Below, one piece after another: positions 1-9,320 of a stretch of DNA of 23,148 bases. A program made the position numbers and the translations under genes. The DNA comes from Chara braunii (taxonomy: Eukaryota > Streptophyta > Charophyceae > Charales > Characeae): NCBI GenBank assembly GCA_003427395.1, contig BFEA01000104.1:2105582-2128729 (forward strand). Reading direction: 5' to 3'. The first letter of the stretch is position 1. Each line of letters opens with the position of its first letter. The notes under the pieces are model-generated. The model was given only the letters and a program-made list of their open reading frames with translations, did no database searches and was not told the origin of the DNA.

Positions 1-24
1 TTTTTTTTTTTTTTTTTTTTTTTT
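1..24. repeat. poly(T) tract at window edge
   Basis: An uninterrupted T run of 24 opens the window and leads into AT-rich DNA. It could be the A-tail of a minus-strand retroelement cut off by the window edge, but no element body is recognisable next to it. Confidence 0.6.
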
Positions 25-100
25 AAATTGATTTTAGTTTTTGATTTTTAAAAAATCTTAAACAAAGTCGGATTCCAAAAAACAAAATATAGGAGTGTAT

Positions 101-182
101 GGTTTTTCAAGCCCTACACCCCCATTTTTTTTATTTATTTTTTTACGTATTTTTTAGGGGAGAAAAAAAATATTGAAAAACC
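101..182. repeat. inverted repeat with 10-bp perfect arms
   Basis: GGTTTTTCAA at 101-110 is the exact reverse complement of TTGAAAAACC at 173-182. The interior is T-rich then A-rich, so the whole 82 nt could fold back. It may be a small fold-back element, but no target duplication was found. Confidence 0.5.
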
Positions 183-204
183 GGGCCGCAGACTGGGCCT
201 CATT

Positions 205-279
205 GGCCGCGGCCGCGGCCGAGAATCTCAACCAAATCTCGGCCGCAGCGGCCGAAATGCCCGCGGCCTAGGCCGCGGG
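205..279. repeat. GGCCGCGG-rich hairpin and 20-bp perfect palindrome
   Basis: GCGGCCGAGA (215-224) pairs perfectly with TCTCGGCCGC (237-246) across a 12-nt loop. Immediately after it, CCCGCGGCCTAGGCCGCGGG (260-279) is a perfect 20-bp palindrome. The block is strikingly GC-rich between AT-rich flanks. Confidence 0.75.
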
Positions 280-358
280 TGTCACATAGGTTATAGCACT
301 CCATAAGAATGCAGACCAGATAGCAGCAGGCAATAGGTGGGATGACAGTCTTCAGGAC

Positions 359-396
359 TCAAGGGTTTAAGGGTTTAAGGGCTCAAGGGTTGAAGG
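359..396. repeat. short 8-bp tandem repeat (GGGTTTAA-like)
   Basis: About four to five units of an 8-mer close to AAGGGTTT/CTCAAGGG run in tandem. It resembles the plant telomere heptamer TTTAGGG, but the period is 8 and the units are degenerate, so it is better called a telomere-like microsatellite. Confidence 0.55.
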
Positions 397-859
397 TATA
401 GGAGACCTGCTGCAACACTTGGGCGTACCGGTAGCATAATTGGGTTGGTTAGAATTAGCCCACTGACAAATGGACTAACAAATACACATGCATGTATCAT
501 AGGAACACACTCAGGAACACTCAACAACATCAACCACATTATACACTGTCAGCACTTTGCGACACGGAACATGAAACACATGTGACAACACCACCACCTG
601 TACACAGCATGTGTCAACACCCTATAGAACATATACAAGCATTGACACATCAGCATATGGCATCAGTACAAGAATAGTAATGGATAGTATTTGTTGTTAA
701 CAGGTTACAATAACAATACCGGGTCATTATAATAACACTATGAGCGACAGCTCGCTGAAGTCTACATTTAGAACAGAACCGAAGGAGGGATGGGCCCTTT
801 GTCACCAGGCCCCTCAATCATACTGACAACTCGTAATTGCATTGCTTTCGTTTCATAAC
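397..859. other. no gene seen
   Basis: The stretch is rich in CA/ACA words (for example around 480-660). Its short open frames are low-complexity His/Gln/Thr peptides without family resemblance. No RNA gene or repeat border was recognised. Confidence 0.5.
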
Positions 860-1021
860 TTCATTTCTTACATTGTACTCCACAGGGACGCTGGACCCGA
901 TTTCCATCAGGTGTTGCTCCCCACCAATAGATGGAGCCTCCCCGACGGTGCTAGCAATGACTGCTCTTATCAGCACCCCTGGCACCCAATCGGGTTGTTT
1001 AAAAAAAAAAACAAAAAAAAA
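860..1021 (+). mobile_element. LINE 3'-end fragment with A-rich tail
   Basis: From about 860 the sequence matches, in inverse orientation, the 3' end of the LINE at 3032-6264. The shared core includes GGGACGCTGGACCCG and TGTTGCTCCCCACCAATAG and reaches the A-rich tail (1001-1021). A hairpin just before the tail (947-986) is conserved between the two copies. Only the last 160 bp is present, which fits a severely 5'-truncated insertion. No protein is encoded. Confidence 0.75.
947..986 (+). other. 3'UTR stem-loop of LINE fragment
   Basis: GGTGCTAG at 947-954 can pair with CTGGCACC at about 979-986, allowing one G-T wobble, and the inner segment can pair as well. The same position in the other LINE copy also folds, with different bases. 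See the matching entry at 3079-3119. Confidence 0.5.
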
Positions 1022-1094
1022 CGTCATAGTGCCAACGCTGCCAACGGCCATTGGTGGAAATTATCAACGGAGGTCCGTCCCGGGCCTCCCCTAC

Positions 1095-1640
1095 TTTTTT
1101 TTTTAACTAATCCATATTCTTCTCTCAATCTTCTTTTTTATATATTTTTCCTCATCTATCTCCTCCTCACGCTACTCAATGTGTAGTACGGGGGAACACC
1201 AACTAAACCTGGAAGTCTCCCCAGCCCACCGCGTAGGTTGGCACCACAGCAGTGGTGAGAGAGCAAGGCTGGTATCAGTCCTTCATCACGATGGTGCGGG
1301 CCCCACTGCGAGGTGATCAGGTATTGCCGGCGGGGAAACTGGCTATGCTGGTGCCGAGCATCTTTGGCCAGTCACTCGCCCCTCCCCCCTACCCCCCTCC
1401 AACCCCGCATTAGCCGTGTAAATTATGGCCAATACCATTGCTGCATAGCAACCAACAATATTGGCCAAGGTCCTTCCAATGCTGGCTCGGAGTGCCAACT
1501 GGTTATCTCTCACTGGTAGAGCACCAAGCATGCCCAGGCAGGTAAGTGATGCCAGTGGGGATTGAACCCTCGACCTCCAGAATGCAACTTGTGTCACATT
1601 GTGTGCCTTACCAACTGAGCTAGGCCGACTTTATCCGAGT
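1095..1640 (-). mobile_element. SINE-like element with tRNA-derived head
   Basis: On the minus strand the element starts near 1640 with a tRNA-like head and runs to a T run at 1095-1104, which reads as an A-tail on the minus strand. Its length of about 545 bp is long for a SINE, so the 3' boundary is uncertain: the tail could belong to another insertion and the body could be composite. No open frame of note lies inside. Pol III control elements are listed separately. Confidence 0.5.
1543..1628 (-). promoter_or_regulatory. tRNA-like Pol III internal promoter (A and B boxes)
   Basis: The minus strand carries TAGCTCAGTTGGTA at 1622-1609, which fits the A box (TRGCNNAGYNGG). GGTTCAATCCC at 1568-1558 fits the B box (GGTTCRANYCC), and the spacing is tRNA-like. 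The T arm can nearly form. The acceptor stem does not pair and the middle is too long and unstructured, so this is a tRNA-derived SINE head and not a functional tRNA gene. Confidence 0.7.
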
Positions 1641-3010
1641 AGGGGACACACAATTTCTGCACACGCTGGGGCCATGTACTAGCGGCAACTAGCAGTTTAA
1701 GGGAGGGAGAAGGTGTGGAGAGGGATGGAAACAAAATGAAGAAAACAAGCTCCCAGAGAGAACTCCAGGGGCTAGGTCCCACCAGTAGCAAAGAGGATAG
1801 GATTACGCTTTGGAATCTGGATGGGGTTGATACACAGATGCTGAATACAGTGAATAGCAGTTCAATAGCCACTTTCTGCACCTGTACAGCAAAACATCCA
1901 GATTTATGCGTTCAATCCGCTCCCCTTTGGTAGTGAGAGCTGGCCCCATGTGCGAGGTCCTGTCAACAAAGAGGATTGGATATAAATTATATAATGACTG
2001 AATCGGGATGACTCGGTTAGTGCAGGCCACAGTAGGAAGTTGGGGCCGGCGGCGGAGCGCTACCGGGAGCGCTCCGTCGCCCGACGTTTGGACGCGACGG
2101 CGGGCTTCGCGGTGAGGGCAGGAAACGAAGAGTTGTTGGGGTGTTGTGACGGCAACTGTGATGTGAGGAGGAGGTGGGAGAGGGATCATGGGGTATGGAG
2201 GAGCAGGATAGTGGTGTCTGGGCGTTGCTGAAGGCCCTCCTGTTTGCTGCTTCTGTTATGTGCTTCCTTGCGTTGTGGAAGAATATCGGGGTAGCGCATC
2301 TCTCATCAAGGTAACCGTCTCGGTGGAGAGGGGGAAGGCCGCGGGAGGGAGTAAGGGGAGGTAGGCAGGGTCCCATGGGTTGGAGGAAGCGGGTTACAAG
2401 GAAAAAGGGGGGAGGAGGAATTGCCGGCTGGGGGGCTCAGTGGTTTAGTCTCGCGACGTGGTTTGGAGTGCTGCGACGGCAATCCTAGCTGCGGTCCTGC
2501 TATCTTCATCGTTCGGTCTATTGGGTGGGTTGACTGGTTATCAATCACAAGCGGCCAAGTTGCTTGAGAGCCGATGAAGGAGGAGGTGAGGTTCGGCGTA
2601 TAGGGATGTCAAGGGTAAGTTGTGTTTTCCTCTTCAGTTTCGTAGTCATGGTTTTATGATGACCTTGATGAGATTCTTAATGATGTGATTCTCAGATATT
2701 TTGGCTTTTTTCGATACCTATTAGGTTTTCTAACCTAGAATTTTCGATAGATTACGAACATATAACTAATAATCCTGATTCTGAGGTCTGCAAATCAAGA
2801 TTAATTTGAGGTCAATGCTTATTTCCTTTTCTTGATATGGGAATTTCTGACAAAAATTCTTGGATGGCATTTCCGACTTTTTAGTTGATCTTGATCGGTA
2901 GCTCGTAATTTTTTCGTTGATTTTGCGTCTGGTTTTAGAATCGTTTCTGTTTCTCCTACTTGGTGTTTCCTGATCTACTGTCTGAACGATTCCTTGCACC
3001 TTGGGGTTCT
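1641..3010. other. no gene seen; G-rich then AT-rich DNA
   Basis: Between 2030 and 2470 the plus strand is purine- and G-rich, so several overlapping frames stay open on the minus strand. They are Pro/Ser/Arg low complexity without domains. From 2580 the DNA becomes T-rich, with a splice-donor-like AGGGTAAGTTG near 2610, but no exon could be tied to it. Confidence 0.45.
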
Positions 3011-3025
3011 GGAAATTAGAGTCAA
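3011..3025. repeat. candidate LINE target-site duplication, 3' side
   Basis: GGAAATTAGAGTCAA lies just outside the A-tail of the minus-strand LINE and matches GGACATTAGAGTTGA at 6265-6279 at 12 of 15 positions. If this is the target duplication, the insertion is old, because the two copies have diverged. Confidence 0.4.
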
Positions 3026-3062
3026 AAGTCCTTTTTTTTTGTTTTGTTTTTTTTTGTTTTTT

Positions 3063-3385
3063 AAACACATACCCTCCCAGTGCTAGTGCTGCTGATATGA
3101 GCAGACACCANTAGCACCTAGGGGTAGGCTCCATCTATTGGTGGGGAGCAACACCTGCTGGAAAGCGGGTCCAGCGTCCCTTACACAGATTGTAAGTAGC
3201 ACATTTGAANGGTGAGGCCTGCCANCATTGATTGCCCNGTCTCNCAGGGGATTAACTGAGCAGGCATTCNACATGGTNAACAGAAGGAGTCGGCCTCTTC
3301 AGCACTCAACTTGGCCGTCAGATAACACTGATAATCCTAGCAGACCCCTCCTCTGAGGGTTGTTGTGTCCCCCCTGCTGCCCAAC
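3063..3385 (-). other. LINE 3' untranslated region
   Basis: The segment lies between the last in-frame stop and the A-rich tail. Its final 130 bp are shared with the plus-strand fragment at 860-1021. It contains five or more N bases. Confidence 0.7.
3079..3119 (-). other. LINE 3' terminal stem-loop
   Basis: AGTGCTAGTGCTGCTGA (3079-3095) is nearly the reverse complement of 3100-3119 on the same strand, giving a stem of roughly 14-17 pairs with a 4-nt loop next to the tail. LINEs of the stringent type use such 3' hairpins for recognition of their own RNA by the reverse transcriptase. That role is inferred here from position and conservation. Confidence 0.6.
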
Positions 3386-5095
3386 TCAGTCCCTTCCGTA
3401 CCATCCTAAGTCTACTATACAGTTGGAGGGGGGGGGAAAGGGGTCGGGGAACTCTTGGGCAGATTTCATGGGGATTGCTGTATCTATTTCTGTCCACTCA
3501 TTGAACAGTAAGCGATAATCTCTTTCTAAACCCTCTCCCAGTTTTTGTCCACCTTTCCATTCCACTCTTCCCACCCTTCCCCCGCTGTCCCCTCCCAGCC
3601 AGCAAAACTGTTTAATTTTGAGTAGGATGTCCTGTTTGGAACCTAAGGTTTGTAGTTGGGCTTTGAGTGCCTCCCATTTCACTGTGATTTCAATTTGGAT
3701 TTGTTGTCGAATGCTATCCGTGAATTCAGGGCCATCTAGTCTCGCGCTTTCCATCTCATAGGTGCAGCGTCGTCTCCAAATAGCCCAAAGTACTGCCCTG
3801 CGTCCTAATTTGAACAGGTTGGTGGTGAATTCATTGGGCACCTCTACGGTCCACGTTTCGCAGAGCAGGGCTTTCCAGTCCTACGACCATGGGGATTGTG
3901 TTCCTAATTGGTCCCAGATCCGGTCCCACCATCGCCAAAGCCATACTGCGCCCGGGCACTGCAAAAATATGTGCTCAATGGTCTCCAGCCTGTTTCGGGA
4001 AGGGAAGGCGACCGTGCACAGACTGCACCAGGGCAGGGCTTTCCCCATTTGCTCGAGGCGGGTTCTGTTTATGAGCCAGTCGTTAGTCGGAAGGCAACGG
4101 TGCTCGATTTGCCATTCCAGAGAAGCGAACTTTGCAGGTTTTNCTTTAACCAAATTGAACCATTTTATGCTTTTCAANTCATTTCTNCTTNTATTCAGGT
4201 GGGTCATCCAACGTTCCTCCACTCGGNCCCTTAGATTGAGTCTGGGCCTGAGGAGCCTGTANGTCGCCTTGACCGTAAGACTATGCAATGACTTCGTGAA
4301 TTTCCTGCCCTGTCTTGTGGATGTTGACCATGTCCATTCNACCGGGTCCAGGGCCAGTTGGTGGATGGGGACGTGCGGGGAGAACGCTGTGAGTTGCTGC
4401 TTATNTTGAAGCACCCTGATTCTNAACAAGCTTGCTTCGTGGATTCTTTNAGTGTCATCGTTTTCNNATTTCTGTATCACATTGTTCTCATTCACCTGGT
4501 AAAGATTTATTTCCACAGTACCGTTTGCGTCCTGGTGCTCCACCTTGCCCACCACTCCTTGACGGCCCCTAATGGCCACCCAATCCTCTTTTTGCAGCGC
4601 CGGGCCTTTCCTGAGGATCCTCCACCAGTCGAGGGGGATCATTTCAATCAGGGCCTCTAGAGAGCCTTCCACTTTGTGACAGTGGTGTAGCTTCTCTCTT
4701 AGCAGCCTCGGGTTGACCCACTCTCGTTGCTCTTCATCCCATATGTCTTGGACTCTGGTTATTCCCCTCGTAACCCAACTCCTCCAAGAAGAGGCCTCGC
4801 AATGTAGGACCTGTCCGTGGGGGTCAGTCACCCACCTATTCCCGAAGAGGGGCTGACGTGCTACCTCCTCCCATCTCAGCGGGGGGATTTTGTCCGGGAG
4901 CGGAAGACACCTCCATGTTCGCACCAGGTCCGGCCAGAAGGGGTCATACCTCAGGTCCGCTCTTGCTGCATGCCTGGGGGTAGTGGGGAGGAGGGCGTCG
5001 TATTGAGATCTTCTCTTGGGGATAGACCATTCTCTGTTTTCTAGCCACATCACCGGATCACGTTCTGCTGCTGTCTAGGGGGCCAGCCGAGCAAT
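3386..5095 (-). pseudogene. LINE RT C-terminal region with zf-RVT
   Basis: This continues the RT in the same frame after TAG codons at 5096-5098 and 5075-5077. The middle part is tryptophan-rich with no separate domain recognised. Near its 3' end is a zf-RVT-type module: the FASLEWQIEHRCLPTNDWL segment, then WCSLC and ETIEHIFLQC (about 4035-3955), giving the C-x2-C ... H-x4-C zinc pattern found at the end of many plant LINE polymerases. After a TAG at 3881-3883 the frame stays open for about 150 codons to the stop at 3386. All three stops are TAG, and at least two could each come from a CAG by one C-to-T change, which suggests decay by cytosine deamination. Several N bases make some residues unreadable. 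Confidence 0.8.
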
Positions 5096-5098
5096 CTA

Positions 5099-6264
5099 TT
5101 CTAGAGTCAGCGCCTTCCAGGGGACTCCCGGGCAAAACAGGAGTTTTTTCAACCACTGTAGTGCCAAGGCTTTGGTTTGTAACGCCGGATCAATGATGCC
5201 CAACCCTCCTCTCGATTTTGGTTGCGTTATGGATTGCCATGCCACCCTACTAATAACGCCCTGATACTCATGGTTGCCTCTCCAGAGGAAGGCCGCTACC
5301 TGTCGTTGCAATGGGCGGAGGGCCGCTTTGTCTAGTGCCCAGATTGCTGATTTGTACCACAGGGTGGCTAGCACTACATTATTGATTATGAGTGCACGAC
5401 CGAACAAGGACGTATGTTTGCCTTGCCATTGCGTCATCTTTTCCAAGGGAGGGGTGGAGATCCATTCATTGTTGGTGGTAGGTTTGCCTTCCGCCGACAT
5501 TTTTACCCCTAGCACCCTTATGGAGGCTCCCGGAGGGAGCCATTTAATCCTTGGGTGCTCCGGGGGACGCACTCCATGGTGGTGTATCCACCACCCTTGG
5601 GTCTTGCTTCCCCAGTTCACCTTCATGTCTGAGAGCCTGCTAAAGCGATCCATCATCGACTGGACCCCAGCCATTGCCTCCCTGGATGCATCGAGCACAA
5701 GGGTCAGGTCGTCGGCGAAGAGGGAGCACACCGGGATCGCATCGTGTGGGATTGAGGAAACTTGGATTCGCTTGATATCCTTGTGTGTTCTTTGGTTGGC
5801 GGTTAGAGCTTCCATGACGATGACGAAAAGGTAGGGGGTTATTGGGTCCCCTTGTCTGACTGACCGTTGTAGCTCAATGGGTGGGGCAAGGTTTCCATTT
5901 ACCATGNTATTGGGTCCCCTTGTCTGACTGACCGTTGTAGCTCAATGGGTGGGGCAAGGTTTCCATTTACCATGACGCTAGTTGTTGCATTCCGGTGCAA
6001 AATCCTTACCCATCGTCTAAAGCACGGTCCAAAGCTGAGCTTTTCAAGGCATTTATCCAAAAACAGCCAATCCACATGGTCATATGTTTTTTCAAAGTCG
6101 ATAAATATAATTGCCGCATTATGTTTAGACTGTCTTGTGAGCTTGATGATTTCATTAACCAGCAGTATATTGTCTTGGATATTCCTGCATTGAATAAAAC
6201 CAGTTTGGTCCGGGTGGATGATATGTGTCATGACTGGGACCAGACTAGAGTGGAAAGTCCTTTC
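5099..6264 (-). pseudogene. LINE reverse transcriptase palm domain (partial)
   Basis: This is the RNA-directed DNA polymerase of a non-LTR retrotransposon (RVT_1 family). Motifs appear in the usual order. HPDQTGF lies near the start. FIDFEKTYD is motif A, with its catalytic Asp at 6099-6097. RQGDP is motif B. FADD is motif C, with the Asp pair near 5713-5708. IRVLGV corresponds to the conserved segment after the palm. All catalytic residues are present, so the break is structural and not catalytic: the N-terminus is absent, there is a TAG at 5096-5098, and a duplicated 67-bp block (5840-5906 and 5908-5974) shifts the frame. Taking out one copy of the block would put both sides in one frame. 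Confidence 0.88.
5840..5974. repeat. exact 67-bp direct duplication separated by one N
   Basis: Bases 5840-5906 and 5908-5974 are identical, with a single N between them. Both encode the same piece of RT motif B. This is the pattern left when two contigs that overlap by 67 bp are joined without merging, so I read it as an assembly artefact. Confidence 0.85.
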
Positions 6265-6279
6265 GGACATTAGAGTTGA
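6265..6279. repeat. candidate LINE target-site duplication, 5' side
   Basis: GGACATTAGAGTTGA sits where RT homology ends and matches the 3' flank at 3011-3025 (12 of 15 bases). Confidence 0.4.
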
Positions 6280-7255
6280 TTCCCTATTTTGTTCCAATTT
6301 TGAATTTCTAAAAGTATGTTTTTGAAGTAATTTTCCAAATTTTCATTTGAAAAAAATCTTTGTTTGTAATTTTATCTTCATAGTCTTAATTGTTGTCGCT
6401 GTAACAAACTGATTCTGATTGGCCTTTTTTATTGTGTTCCAATGTTTGCCTGGGTCTTTTTGTCGTATATTTGCATCTTGCTTTGCGATTTGTGGGGTTC
6501 TCCTTTAGGGTTGGAGTCAGTGCCAGACCCGTGAACGTAATCGGTCGTTCATTTGGTGTTTTTTTTGTGAACGGGGCCGGGCTCCCCCAGGTACATTCGC
6601 CTCAAGCCCCACAGCGTGATGACATTGAAAAAAAAAAAAAAAATCGAAATGACCTACAAAGTAGCAAACGAAAATGCTTATTTTGGCTGGTTGATTTTTT
6701 TTTTTTAATTAAAAAATATTATTCATGAAATTTTTTTTTTTAAAATTATAGGGAGTTACCCTTCGATGTCCCCCACCCTCCTANAAAANAAAAAACATAC
6801 CCCNCCAGCCAAAAAAAAAAAAAAAAAAAACACGCTCTCCGTGAACTCCATGAACTCCCTTGTNNTGAACGNNGTGAACTCCNTGACCGGTCTCCGTCCA
6901 CAGACCCCGTGAATGGTGACCGGTGGTACGACACTGGTTGGAGCCCCTCCCCGTAAGGGTTTCACCAGGTGGGACGTGATATCCTTGGAGGGGAGAGGCA
7001 GTTTTGAGGGATTGTCTTTTTCTGGGTCAGGCTGATTTAGGGTCGGATCAGCTCTGGCGGTTGGGGAGAGAAGATAAGGGGGTGAAGCTGCTTACAACAG
7101 GGTGCGAGGATGAGAGGGCTGCCTTGCCTGGAGGGGGTGGGGCAGAGGAAAAGGGGGATCTTCAGCCTGTAAGGTATAACATGTTATTCGTTAAAGTATG
7201 ACATTATATTGTGTCATATTTCCAACGAATTCATTTTTGGTCGTAGCCTAAGCAA
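6280..7255. other. no gene seen; homopolymer-rich DNA
   Basis: The stretch contains A runs at 6628-6643 and 6811-6830, a T run near 6731-6742, several N bases at 6784-6883, and a loose GTGAACTCC repeat around 6839-6915. Read on the minus strand, GGGGTATGT next to an A-rich run (about 6805-6780) echoes the tail-proximal GGGTATGT of the LINE, but the hairpin is absent. The A runs probably mark old retroelement ends. No coding region is supportable. Confidence 0.45.
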
Positions 7256-7911
7256 CGTAGTAGGCACGCCCATCCAAGGCTTGACCACATGTGGAAGTGT
7301 GCCGATATCCATACTTGTTAAAGTTCATACACAAATAACGATAGACACGCTCGCCCATTCGGGAACCCTGTGCGGAAGTGTGTTGGGATCCGTACTTGTT
7401 AAACTTCAAGTTCATAAATGTGATGAGCAAGGTGTCGTGATTGCATCATGGCTGGATAAAATAATTCTTTAGGTTAGCCCAAAGTTGTGCAAGCATGTCC
7501 GTCCTCTCGCCTGAGACGGTTCTTTGGATGTGCGACGAGATCCGGGGTAAGTCTTCTTTAGAGGACGTGGGGCAACGATAGGCACGCCCATCCAGAAAGC
7601 CTGTTGTGGACGTGTGTTGGGATCCATACTTGTTCAAAAATGTGTTTATAAATGTGATGAACAATGTGTCATAATTGAATTCTCGTTGGATAATACATCT
7701 GTTCAGGTTTAACTTATCCCTAAGTGCAGGCATGCCAATCATCTCGCTCGAGACGGTTGCTTGGATGTTGCTAAGGTCCGAACTTCTTTACAATACTTAC
7801 GTTAAGGATGGACACGCCCATCATCTCGCCCAATATGCGGAAGTGTGTTGAGATTCATACTTATTTACAATTGCGATGAGCAAGGTGTCATGATTGTATC
7901 TTTATTTGACA
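7256..7911. repeat. diverged tandem repeat, period about 230 bp
   Basis: Related units start at 7256 (about 83 bp, shortened), 7339, 7576 and 7806 (partial). Each opens with a form of CGATAGGCACGCCCATCC, followed by GTGTGTTGGGATCCATACTTG, and the longer ones continue with a TGTGATGAGCAAGGTGTC segment and an ATCTCGCTCGAGACGGTT-like segment. Unit spacing is 237 and 230 bp for the two complete units. The units have diverged by substitution and small indels. No protein frame runs through them. Confidence 0.7.
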
Positions 7912-8558
7912 TGTTTGCTTTGAGCAATGTATCATTGGAAACTTCAAGTAATGTAAAAATTACGGCAGCAGTCGAAGTACAAGCAGTTCATTTTGACATA
8001 CAAGTTGTTTTTTCTGCGACAACACCTGTCATATTACAAAAGAACTTCAAATGTTGCTTATTATGTGATCAAATCCGCACTTTCATTGGCCATTAACAAA
8101 AGACTTGGGCACGAACGCAAATTTCCTGGTTACATGTAATTCAGGCGGTCACAAATATATGATTCTATGCGCACACAAGAGACGTGATGTCATTGGTCTT
8201 TGACTCTTCGCATAATGAATCTCACTCTCACACACTCGCCGAGATTTGTCTTCCATCCACACACCAATTTGTCATGTTGCACTACACACACCAATATCAT
8301 TCAAGACACAATTGGAACAAGGAATGTAATGCGACAAATTTAATAGCACGAGAGACGAGTGAGACCTGACTCAGATTCCAAAGTCAACACGTGATGCGAG
8401 ACTGGCAGTGAGCATTCCAAAGACAACTCAAACTCGCAACGATAAAAGAAAGCAATGTCGTTGTGAAAGCGGCAGTTGAACAATGTCAGGATTAACGAAA
8501 TATAATCAGTAAGTAATGAAATATTTTCAAACCAAAGTTTGTAAATGAATCGAATTCA
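7912..8558. other. 3' flank of copy 1, no gene seen
   Basis: AT-rich DNA downstream of the protease gene on the minus strand. It contains no recognisable repeat border, RNA gene or domain-bearing frame. The 3'UTR of copy 1 should lie in its right part. Confidence 0.4.
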
Positions 8559-9320
8559 TCAAAGACAACGGCATCCCAAGACACATGATGCCAATTGTCG
8601 TCTTATTTCCGGAATATCTTTACAAGAGAACCTGAAAGGTGGTCGGTCACCACGTCGCAACAATGTCGCAAACATCAACATAAACACCCCGCAACTAGCT
8701 CCATCCACTTGTCTTGGAACTCCTTCCACCAGAACCTTTGTTGCTACCGACCTCCAACTGCTACACAACCGGCTATGTAATATCTGACGTTCTAAATACT
8801 GTACAATCAAATTGAAAACATTAAGGTAAAAACTCGAATCAATTATAATGCGAGGAAAAAAATCAAAAATTTTGAGGACATTATCTCTCAAGTTGACAGA
8901 AAGGAGAATCCAGTGATCGTTATTTTTATTGACATGAACAAAGATAATATCGTATCGATGCAAATCCACGTTTGTAGCCCACCTTTTTACCCCGCCATAT
9001 CCTTCAAGTTGCAGTTTAGTGAAGAAGAACGAATTAAAGCTATAGACTTGAAGGCCCGACGGTATGTCACTTATCGCAGATGCTGTCGACCCCAATAGCG
9101 CCATGTAAAAATTGACCACCTCATCATTCACTCTGTCGTCGACATGCAAGAGGGTGAGGAGATCTTTTGCCGCAATTTGCAATTGGTCGTCGGCGAGGAT
9201 AGAGAGAACAGTATGAAGCGGCACCAACCCTCGTCCAATGCCGTCCAAAACCCACAAGCTGGTAGGCGCACTCGCTGCAACGAATCTTTCCCCGCTTGTT
9301 CCATACGTTGTGGCCCGCAC
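8559..9320 (-). CDS. copy 1: C-terminal Ulp1-like cysteine protease exon
   Basis: This C48-family (Ulp1/SENP-type) peptidase domain would hydrolyse peptide or isopeptide bonds, classically in SUMO precursors and conjugates. Counting from 9320, NDEVVNFYM (residues 65-73) is the conserved helix after the usual WLND. NDHW gives the catalytic His136, IFDFF gives Asp153, and VPRQVDGASCGVF gives the oxyanion Gln204 and nucleophile Cys210 (codon 8693-8691). All four positions are kept, so the domain may be active. The stop is at 8559-8561. The first bases are probably not a true start: a splice acceptor (TTTGTGCAG) ends at 9320 and the frame is also open further upstream, so this is the last exon of the gene to its right. 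A SUMO substrate is not shown; in repeat-borne members of the family the target is unknown. Confidence 0.8.
   Translation of the reverse strand: MRATTYGTSGERFVAASAPTSLWVLDGIGRGLVPLHTVLSILADDQLQIAAKDLLTLLHVDDRVNDEVVNFYMALLGSTASAISDIPSGLQVYSFNSFFFTKLQLEGYGGVKRWATNVDLHRYDIIFVHVNKNNDHWILLSVNLRDNVLKIFDFFPRIIIDSSFYLNVFNLIVQYLERQILHSRLCSSWRSVATKVLVEGVPRQVDGASCGVFMLMFATLLRRGDRPPFRFSCKDIPEIRRQLASCVLGCRCL

Larger units (their letters stand above)
3032..6264 (-). mobile_element. 5'-truncated, inactivated LINE (plant L1-type, zf-RVT)
   Basis: The minus strand holds, in order, a reverse transcriptase starting just upstream of the palm domain, a thumb/connection region, a zf-RVT zinc-binding tail, a 3'UTR with hairpin, and an A-rich tail (3062-3032). 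The endonuclease ORF and the RT N-terminus are missing, as expected for target-primed reverse transcription that stopped early. The frame stays constant from 5905 to 3386 and is broken only by TAG codons at 5096-5098, 5075-5077 and 3881-3883. A 67-bp duplication around an N at 5907 causes the only frame change and looks like an assembly error. Several N bases lie within it. Confidence 0.85.

Noticed and set aside
1558-1640. A functional tRNA gene on the minus strand
   Set aside because: A and B boxes are present, but the acceptor stem does not pair and no proper anticodon arm forms. It is tRNA-derived only.
2425-2500. Second tRNA-like promoter (GGCTCAGTGGTTTAGTC)
   Set aside because: The A-box resemblance is fair, but no B box lies at a suitable distance; GTTCGGTCT further on is too far and too weak.
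2017-2548. Pro/Ser-rich minus-strand frames
   Set aside because: Overlapping frames stay open because the DNA is purine-skewed. The peptides are low complexity and lack any domain.
6756-6965. Short minus-strand frames through poly-A/poly-T and N bases
   Set aside because: They encode poly-Phe and unknown residues produced by homopolymers and ambiguous bases.
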